Shown in pieces: positions 59,131 to 64,000 of a stretch of DNA of 64,000 nt. The notes beneath the pieces are model-generated. The model had not been told where the DNA came from. It saw only the letters and a program-made list of their open reading frames with translations, and did no database searches. The DNA is from Sulfurospirillum barnesii SES-3. Its GTDB lineage: Bacteria; Campylobacterota; Campylobacteria; Campylobacterales; Sulfurospirillaceae. The stretch spans positions 2,170,001 through 2,234,000 of the forward strand of contig NC_018002.1 of the NCBI RefSeq assembly GCF_000265295.1, given 5' to 3'. A program made the position numbers and the translations under genes. Positions within the stretch are counted from its first letter, which is position 1, and every line of letters begins with the position of its first letter.

Positions 59131-59958
59131 ATGAATCAGTCTAATGTGGTTGTTTATAACGATGGAGAAATCGAGCTAAAAGTTTCTGTGAATGAAGAAA
59201 CACTATGGTTAAATGCAGAAGATATTGCTTATATTTTTAACGTAAAACGACCTGCTATCGTTAAGCATATCGGAAATATCTATAAAGATGAGGAACTGAT
59301 GGAAAATGTAACCTGTTCCATTTTGGAACAAGTTGCGAAAGATGGAAAAGTCAGGAAAATAAATTTCTATAACCTCGATATGATTATCTCTCTTGGCTAT
59401 CGTGTCAATTCAAAAAAAGCGACAAAATTTCGCCAATGGGCAACATCCGTACTCAAAAACTACATCCAAAACGGCTACGCACTCAATTCACATAAAATCA
59501 CAGAACAACGCTTATCAAGCCTTGAAAAAGATGTGGAGGCTATCAAATCTCACATCAAAAACAACACGCTTGAAATGAAAGAAGGCATCTTTTTTAATGG
59601 ACAAGTATTTGACGCATATGCTCTTTTGTCCGACCTCATCAAACGTGCCAAAGTCTCCATCACATTGATAGACAACTACATTGATGAGTCTATCTTGACC
59701 CTCTTTTCAAAAAATAAAAGTGTAAAATTCACCGTTTACACGGGGAACATCACCAAACAACTCCAATTAGACATTGAAAAATACAACAAACAATACGGCA
59801 ATCTTGAAGTGAAAACTACTCAAAACTTTCACGATAGATTTCTCATTTGCGATGAGAGCGTGTATCATTTCGGGGCAAGTTTGAAAGATTTAGGCAAAAA
59901 AGTATTTGCGGTCAATCCGATGAATATTCACGCACATGAACTATTAAAAAATATATAG
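59131..59958 (+). CDS. RhuM-family protein with a phospholipase D-like C-terminus
   Basis: A 275-residue protein. Residues 1-130 are RhuM-like: LWLNAEDIAYIFNVKRPAIVKHI, and INFYNLDMIISLGYRVNSKKATKFRQWATSVLKNYI. After a coiled-coil linker, residues about 150-275 resemble a PLD-like domain: AYALLSDLIKRAKVSITLIDNYIDES, then FHDRFLICDESVYHFGASLKDLGKK, an H-x-R-x4-D variant of the HKD motif with a trailing G-S-like segment. RhuM proteins are often encoded in restriction-modification loci. It lies 11 bases before the R-M gene. TACAAT at 59097-59102 may be its -10 box. Confidence 0.75.
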   Translation: MNQSNVVVYNDGEIELKVSVNEETLWLNAEDIAYIFNVKRPAIVKHIGNIYKDEELMENVTCSILEQVAKDGKVRKINFYNLDMIISLGYRVNSKKATKFRQWATSVLKNYIQNGYALNSHKITEQRLSSLEKDVEAIKSHIKNNTLEMKEGIFFNGQVFDAYALLSDLIKRAKVSITLIDNYIDESILTLFSKNKSVKFTVYTGNITKQLQLDIEKYNKQYGNLEVKTTQNFHDRFLICDESVYHFGASLKDLGKKVFAVNPMNIHAHELLKNI

Positions 59959-59969
59959 GAATTAAAAAA

Positions 59970-61997
59970 ATGGCACAATCCATAGAACCAAATATTGCAG
60001 ATTTAGCCAATGGTTGGTTAAAGTCTTACAAATTAGCTTATAAATTAGAGCAAGAATCTTTAAACAGCGAAATAGATAAAGCACTTGATGATTATTACTC
60101 CAAAAACGGTGGTATCGGTGGAAATCGTCCTGATGCAAAATTACTCCTGCAAGATAAAAATTTAGATTATTATCCTATTCTCATTGAGTACAAAGGCTAT
60201 AAAGGCAAACTTGAAAAACTTGATGCTAACAAACAAGTCGAAAATAAAACGGCTAAAAATGAACCTCATTTAAAAAATATCAACTCCTTTGCGGTAAACG
60301 GTGCGGTGCATTATGCCAATGCTCTTTTGCATCATACGAGCTACACGGACATTATTGCTATTGGAATGACAGGTTATAAAGATGAAAATAGTGGAAAAAT
60401 ACGCCATGAAATCGGTGTTTATTTCGTCTCTAAAAACAATTATGGTATTGGACAAAAAGTTGGAGACTTCTCAGATTTTTCATTTTTGAAAAAAGAAAAC
60501 TTCGATGCGTTTATCGAAAAAGTAAAAATGTTAAATCTACCGCAAGAAGAACTTGACAGGCTAAAAGAACAGCGAGAAAAAGAAATTGATGCAAGCTTAG
60601 TTAAGCTTAACAACGATATTTATCAAAATGAAAAAGGTTTAGGTGAAAACGACCGTGTGTATCTTGTTGCCGCCTCCATTATCGCAACGATTGGTATTCC
60701 AAATCAAGTTCCATCACTCGATAAATCAGAGCTAAAATCACAAGAATTTATCGGTGGACGAGATGGCGACATTCTCATCAATCGAATCACTGCTTTTTTA
60801 AATAAAAAAGAGTTACCGCAAGACAAAAAAGAGTTAATCATTAGAACTCTATCAAACACGCTTCTAACGGAAAATATCAACAAAGTAGAAAATGGCGAAA
60901 GCCAACTTAAAAGGGTTTTTACAAAAATAGTAGATGATTTGGGCATCTACTACAAGATAGGCTTAACGACTGATTTTACGGGAAAACTTTTCAATGAAAT
61001 GTACGGATGGCTAGGTTTTAGTCAAGACAAGCTCAACGACGTAGTGCTAACACCTTCTTATGTTGCAACACTCCTTGTAAAATTAGCCAGAGTCAATAAA
61101 GACTCCTATGTCTGGGACTTTGCGACAGGCTCAGCAGGACTTTTGGTTGCAGCGATGAATGAAATGCTTAACGATGCTAAAAATACTATCACGTCACCCG
61201 AACAGCTCTCTCAAAAAGAGATAAAAATCAAAGCCGAACAACTTTTAGGACTTGAATTACTCTCAAGCGTTTACATGCTAGCCATTCTCAATATGATTTT
61301 GATGGGCGATGGAAGCTCCAACATCTTAAACAAAGACTCATTAAGCGATTTTGACGGCAAATACGGTTTTGGCAAAACGGAAGAAACCTTCCCCGCCGAT
61401 GCCTTTGTTCTTAACCCGCCTTATTCAGCGAGTGGAAACGGCATGAACTTTGTCGAACGTGCCTTAAATATGATGAACAAAGGCTACGCCGCTATCATTA
61501 TCCAAAACTCAGCAGGTTCAGGAAAAGCCAAAGAGTATAACAAGCGTATTTTAGAAAAACATACGCTTATTGCTAGTATCAAAATGCCCATAGATTTATT
61601 TATCGGCAAATCAAGCGTGCAAACCAATGTGTATGTGTTTAAAGTAAACGAAAAACACCACAAAGATGAGATGGTCAAGTTTATCGACTTTTCCAATGAC
61701 GGCTACACACGAACCAACCGTAAAAAAGCAAGCAATAACCTTAAAGATTCTGACAGAGCCAAAGAGCGTTACGAAGAAGTGGTAAATCTCGTTCGTTTTG
61801 GGAAAAGCAAACTAAATATCTTTACATGTAAAGAGTATTATGAAGGCACAATTAACCCTAAAAATGGGGCTGATTGGAATCAAACCGCTCCTATAGATAC
61901 AAAACCAACACTAGCCGATTTTAAAAAAACCGTCAGTGACTATTTAGCATGGGAAGTATCCAATATCCTCAAAGGGCGAGGTGATTTGGGAAAGTAG
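59970..61997 (+). CDS. BcgI-like fused restriction endonuclease-methyltransferase subunit (zero-frame product)
   Basis: A 675-residue protein. The N-terminal domain has a PD-(D/E)XK-like site (P54-D55 ... E73-Y74-K75 in PILIEYKG). A helical region then leads to an N6-adenine methylase with WDFATGSAGLLVAAMNEML (motif I) and FVLNPPYSASGNGMNF (motif IV). This layout, R plus M in one chain with a separate S gene, is that of BcgI (type IIB) and related type IIG enzymes. The frame ends at TAG 61995-61997 directly after a GGGAAAG slippery heptamer; a -1 shift there would extend the chain into the specificity domain, giving about 1050 residues. GC is lower than in flanking genes, suggesting transfer. 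Confidence 0.85.
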   Translation: MAQSIEPNIADLANGWLKSYKLAYKLEQESLNSEIDKALDDYYSKNGGIGGNRPDAKLLLQDKNLDYYPILIEYKGYKGKLEKLDANKQVENKTAKNEPHLKNINSFAVNGAVHYANALLHHTSYTDIIAIGMTGYKDENSGKIRHEIGVYFVSKNNYGIGQKVGDFSDFSFLKKENFDAFIEKVKMLNLPQEELDRLKEQREKEIDASLVKLNNDIYQNEKGLGENDRVYLVAASIIATIGIPNQVPSLDKSELKSQEFIGGRDGDILINRITAFLNKKELPQDKKELIIRTLSNTLLTENINKVENGESQLKRVFTKIVDDLGIYYKIGLTTDFTGKLFNEMYGWLGFSQDKLNDVVLTPSYVATLLVKLARVNKDSYVWDFATGSAGLLVAAMNEMLNDAKNTITSPEQLSQKEIKIKAEQLLGLELLSSVYMLAILNMILMGDGSSNILNKDSLSDFDGKYGFGKTEETFPADAFVLNPPYSASGNGMNFVERALNMMNKGYAAIIIQNSAGSGKAKEYNKRILEKHTLIASIKMPIDLFIGKSSVQTNVYVFKVNEKHHKDEMVKFIDFSNDGYTRTNRKKASNNLKDSDRAKERYEEVVNLVRFGKSKLNIFTCKEYYEGTINPKNGADWNQTAPIDTKPTLADFKKTVSDYLAWEVSNILKGRGDLGK

Positions 61998-62037
61998 ATT
62001 CCCCACTTAACGAGAAACTAAAAAGCGTTGAGTGGGG
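61972..62037 (+). promoter_or_regulatory. Putative programmed -1 frameshift signal joining R-M and S frames
   Basis: Four parts line up. An SD-like AAGGG (61972-61976) lies 11 bases upstream of a slippery heptamer G_GGA_AAG (61988-61994), which overlaps a second one, T_TTG_GGA (61985-61991). The zero-frame stop TAG follows at 61995. After a six-base spacer, CCCCACTTAACG (62001-62012) pairs with CGTTGAGTGGGG (62026-62037), 12 bp with one G-U, closing a 13-base loop. G_GGA_AAG is the heptamer of the lambda G-T frameshift, and the arrangement equals that of E. coli dnaX. Confidence 0.75.
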
Positions 62038-63121
62038 TGAATTTAAATTAGATGATTTGTTTGAAGTTAAAACTGTAAAAAGTTTTGATGAAGGAAAATT
62101 AATTCTTACAGAACAAAAGCAGACTGATTATATTGAGTTTGTGGGGAGAACACGAAATAATAATGGGATAAAAGGATATTTACAGAAATTAGAAATAGAA
62201 CCAAATCCTAAAAATGTCATTTCTGTAAGCCAAATTGGAACTATTGTGGCACAAATTAGACAAGAAGAATGGTATGCAAGTCAAAATATATTTTCATTAA
62301 CTCAAAAAAACACTTATCAAAATTTAATCTCTTTATATAGTGTTGCAGTTATTAATAAATCGTTATGTGAAACCTTTTCAGATGGATACGGAAATTACCC
62401 AACGTTGGATAAATTAAAAAATCTTAAAATCCAACTCCCCATCAAAAATGGAAAAATAGATTTTGATTTTATGGAAAATTTTATAGCGGAGCTTGAAGCG
62501 GAGCGCCTAGCGGAGCTTGAAGCGTATCTATTAGCAACAGGGCTAATAGATACGACTTTGACGCACAAAGAGCAGAAGGTCTTAGAAGACTTTAAACAAG
62601 GAAAAGTTGAGTTTGGCACGTTTACGTATGAAAGCATTTTCAACAAAATTGTTCAAGGCAGAAGACTCAAAAAAGATGACCAAATTTCAGGAAATATTCC
62701 TTTTGTTATGGCAGGAACAACCAATACAGGCGTTGTAAATTATATTTCAAATCCTGTGGCACGTTTTCCTAAAAATTCAATTACGATAGACATTTTTGGT
62801 AATACATTCTATCGAAATTATGATTTTGGAGCAGGTGACGATACGGGTGTCTATTGGAATAACAAAAGAGAGTATTCCAAAGAAACAATGCTATTTTTTA
62901 CAGCATCAATGGAAAAATCAATACGTGGTAAATTTTCTTTTGGAAAAAAATTAAGAAGCTCTCAAAGTTTAAGCTTCAAAATGACACTTCCAACACAAAA
63001 CCATCAACCCGATTATGAGACAATAAATACCTTTATCTCAGCCATCCAAAAGCTCGTTATCAAAGATGTGGTTACTTATGCCGATAGAAAAATAGCCGCT
63101 ACCAAACACGTCATAGCATAG
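61994..63121 (+). CDS. Type I/IIB specificity (S) domain, probably made by -1 frameshift fusion
   Basis: The frame opens at 61985 and runs 375 codons from the frameshift point 61994. It has two target-recognition halves, starting at EWGEFKLDDLFEVKT and EFGTFTYESIFNKIVQ, each followed by a helical conserved region; a helical repeat, ELEAERLAELEAYLLA, separates them. There is no ATG upstream of the first conserved block: the first possible start is TTG 62057, which lies inside the conserved motif and lacks a ribosome binding site. This supports expression as an extension of the R-M chain. If produced alone it would be about 354 residues, like BcgIB. Confidence 0.75.
   Translation, partial: VDSPLNEKLKSVEWGEFKLDDLFEVKTVKSFDEGKLILTEQKQTDYIEFVGRTRNNNGIKGYLQKLEIEPNPKNVISVSQIGTIVAQIRQEEWYASQNIFSLTQKNTYQNLISLYSVAVINKSLCETFSDGYGNYPTLDKLKNLKIQLPIKNGKIDFDFMENFIAELEAERLAELEAYLLATGLIDTTLTHKEQKVLEDFKQGKVEFGTFTYESIFNKIVQGRRLKKDDQISGNIPFVMAGTTNTGVVNYISNPVARFPKNSITIDIFGNTFYRNYDFGAGDDTGVYWNNKREYSKETMLFFTASMEKSIRGKFSFGKKLRSSQSLSFKMTLPTQNHQPDYETINTFISAIQKLVIKDVVTYADRKIAATKHVIA
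62485..62524 (+). repeat. 16-bp direct repeat in the S-domain helical spacer
   Basis: AGCGGAGCTTGAAGCG occurs at 62485-62500 and 62509-62524, a 24-bp period that encodes the repeated AELEA segments between the two recognition halves. In EcoR124-type S subunits, change in copy number of such a repeat changes the length of the non-specific DNA spacer. Confidence 0.7.
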
Positions 63122-63177
63122 TTTTTTAAAGCAGGCAAAAAGGATTTTTCAAAAATTTCCTCTTTACATGTAACGCT

Positions 63178-64000
63178 TTACACTGGGGCTTGAAGGTACA
63201 TTTTATCGAGGTTTTTGCCTATAAAAACCAAAAACATCTCATGCACTTGGTCTTCGTGTTGGGGGACAAATTCGTAGGTGCCATTGACGTATTGCACCAC
63301 CGATTGCGTGGATTCATTTTCAAACCGCACAATCCCTTTCACCCGTACAATCGTAGAAGGAAGATGGTTCAAATACGCTTCAAATTTTTCTTTACACAAA
63401 GAACGAGGTACGCTTAGTTTTAAACTGGAGATATTATCGTGCAAGTGCGTATGTATCACCTCATCTTCTTCAGCAACCAATGAAGCAATCTGCGCCGTGC
63501 TCGCATGCAAGGAGAGCTCAAGTACATGGGGGTGGACATCGCACTGAGTGGTTCGAATCACCTTAGCACATCGGTTATTTTCATACAAAAATTGTTCTAC
63601 TTTTACCATTTCTGCTTCGCTCATTCTGTCTATTTTATTCAGTAAAATCACATCTGCGGCACGAATTTGATCCAGAAAAATAGTATACTCCCCCGCCAAA
63701 TCAAAGAGCGTAGACCCATCCACCACCGTGACAATGGCTTCCAACTCCACCACATCTTCAAGCTCATGAAGCTCCGATAAGAGATTAAAAGGGTTTGCCA
63801 CCCCTGTGGTTTCTAGTAAAATCGTATCGGGATAGGTTTTGCTCATGAGCGTATTCACTCCTGCTCGAAGCTGTCCTGCCAAAGAGCAACAGACACACCC
63901 CTCATCCATCTCCACGAGTGAATAATCATAATCGACCAATTTCCCATCCAAACCCGTCTTGCCTATCTCATTTTGAATAATCCCCACAAAACGGTTTTTC
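63178..64000 (-). CDS. CobW/YjiA-family GTPase, C-terminal part (runs off the window)
   Basis: About 274 residues of a G3E-family metallochaperone GTPase; the Walker A lies beyond the window edge. Visible are the metal-binding CVCCSL (GCVCC switch) motif, the Walker B-like ILLETTGVANP, the guanine-specificity NKID, and a C-terminal CobW domain starting near SLKLSVPRSLCKEKFEAYL. A His-rich stretch DEVIHTHLHDN lies between. Such proteins deliver zinc, cobalt or other metals. The frame remains open to base 64000, so the true start is outside the window. Confidence 0.88.
   Translation of the reverse strand, partial: KNRFVGIIQNEIGKTGLDGKLVDYDYSLVEMDEGCVCCSLAGQLRAGVNTLMSKTYPDTILLETTGVANPFNLLSELHELEDVVELEAIVTVVDGSTLFDLAGEYTIFLDQIRAADVILLNKIDRMSEAEMVKVEQFLYENNRCAKVIRTTQCDVHPHVLELSLHASTAQIASLVAEEDEVIHTHLHDNISSLKLSVPRSLCKEKFEAYLNHLPSTIVRVKGIVRFENESTQSVVQYVNGTYEFVPQHEDQVHEMFLVFIGKNLDKMYLQAPV

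Larger units (their letters stand above)
62..63173. repeat. Dispersed palindrome TTACATGTAA, 38 exact copies
   Basis: Hand count of exact copies, by first base: 62, 1033, 1421, 2288, 3160, 8291, 9308, 12579, 14175, 14429, 14534, 15005, 17447, 17592, 21885, 21907, 25156, 27544, 27895, 29520, 29599, 32950, 33831, 34396, 37306, 39101, 41680, 42443, 43861, 44637, 48802, 53519, 56033, 56079, 57096, 59041, 61822, 63164. Most extend to TTTACATGTAAA or CTTTACATGTAAAG. In genes it is read as Leu-His-Val or Thr-Cys; the third frame would give a stop. Eleven copies are intergenic. Confidence 0.95.

Noticed and set aside
62001-62037. The stem after the R-M stop as a simple terminator
   Set aside because: It is followed by TGAATTTAAATT rather than a T-run, and the S frame continues through it; a frameshift-stimulating stem fits better.
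1-64000. CRISPR arrays, tRNA or rRNA genes, insertion sequences
   Set aside because: No regularly spaced repeats, no cloverleaf or rRNA-like sequence, and no transposase motifs were found on reading both strands.

Overview
The window looks like chromosome from a free-living Campylobacterota (epsilonproteobacterium), most likely Sulfurospirillum or a close relative. The evidence is an FdhABC-type periplasmic formate dehydrogenase, FccABC-like periplasmic flavoprotein/cytochrome modules, ArsRS-like two-component systems, an OprD-like porin, AT-rich promoters with TATAAT boxes but weak -35 elements, and a GC content of about 40% by eye. No rRNA, tRNA, CRISPR array or insertion sequence was seen.

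Region 1 (1-17.5 kb) is built around a molybdenum/tungsten- and selenium-dependent enzyme. It holds the tail of a probable metal ABC transporter ATPase, an FmdE-family protein, CrcB/FluC plus DUF190, a ModE regulator and ModD. The fdhCBA operon follows on the minus strand. fdhA is read through an in-frame UGA (Sec) at 7016-7018 followed by a SECIS-like hairpin. Next come a small Tat protein, a polyferredoxin, a binding protein/histidine kinase/response regulator trio, and selA-selB in the same overlapping gene string. Two matching ModE-like operators (1465-1489 and 9803-9827) tie the modE and fdh/sel parts together.

Region 2 (17.8-28.2 kb) carries two paralogous Tat-exported flavoprotein reductases. 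The first has a tetraheme cytochrome, a NrfH-type quinol dehydrogenase and a porin. Each flavoprotein unit is followed by an OmpR-like regulator whose phospho-acceptor Asp is replaced by Asn. A DsbC-like protein and an ArsRS-like two-component pair follow.

Region 3 (28.2-51.0 kb) is a large type II fatty-acid/polyketide-like cluster of the aryl polyene plus dialkylresorcinol (flexirubin-like) type. It has an ammonia lyase, aryl ligase, two acyl carrier proteins, two ketosynthases each beside a small ketosynthase-like partner, two hotdog dehydratases, a ketoreductase, glycosyl-, acyl- and methyltransferases, a LolA-like protein, an MMPL exporter, an ABC-2 exporter, DarA and DarB. A BtrH-like Cys acyltransferase may join the two halves.

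Region 4 (51-64 kb) has a DEAD-box helicase with an RGG tail and a structured leader, a MerTP-like pair, a Tat transglutaminase-like protein, an orphan D12 adenine methylase, a second ArsRS-like pair beside an EF-hand/polyproline protein, and a BcgI-like restriction-modification locus. In that locus the R-M and S reading frames appear to be joined by a programmed -1 frameshift: internal SD, GGGAAAG slippery heptamer, TAG stop, 6-nt spacer and a 12-bp stem. The edge carries a CobW/YjiA-type GTPase.

Across the window the palindrome TTACATGTAA occurs 38 times by hand count, against an expectation of well under one. It lies in genes and between them, but is absent from the fdh operon, the fcc modules and the helicase.
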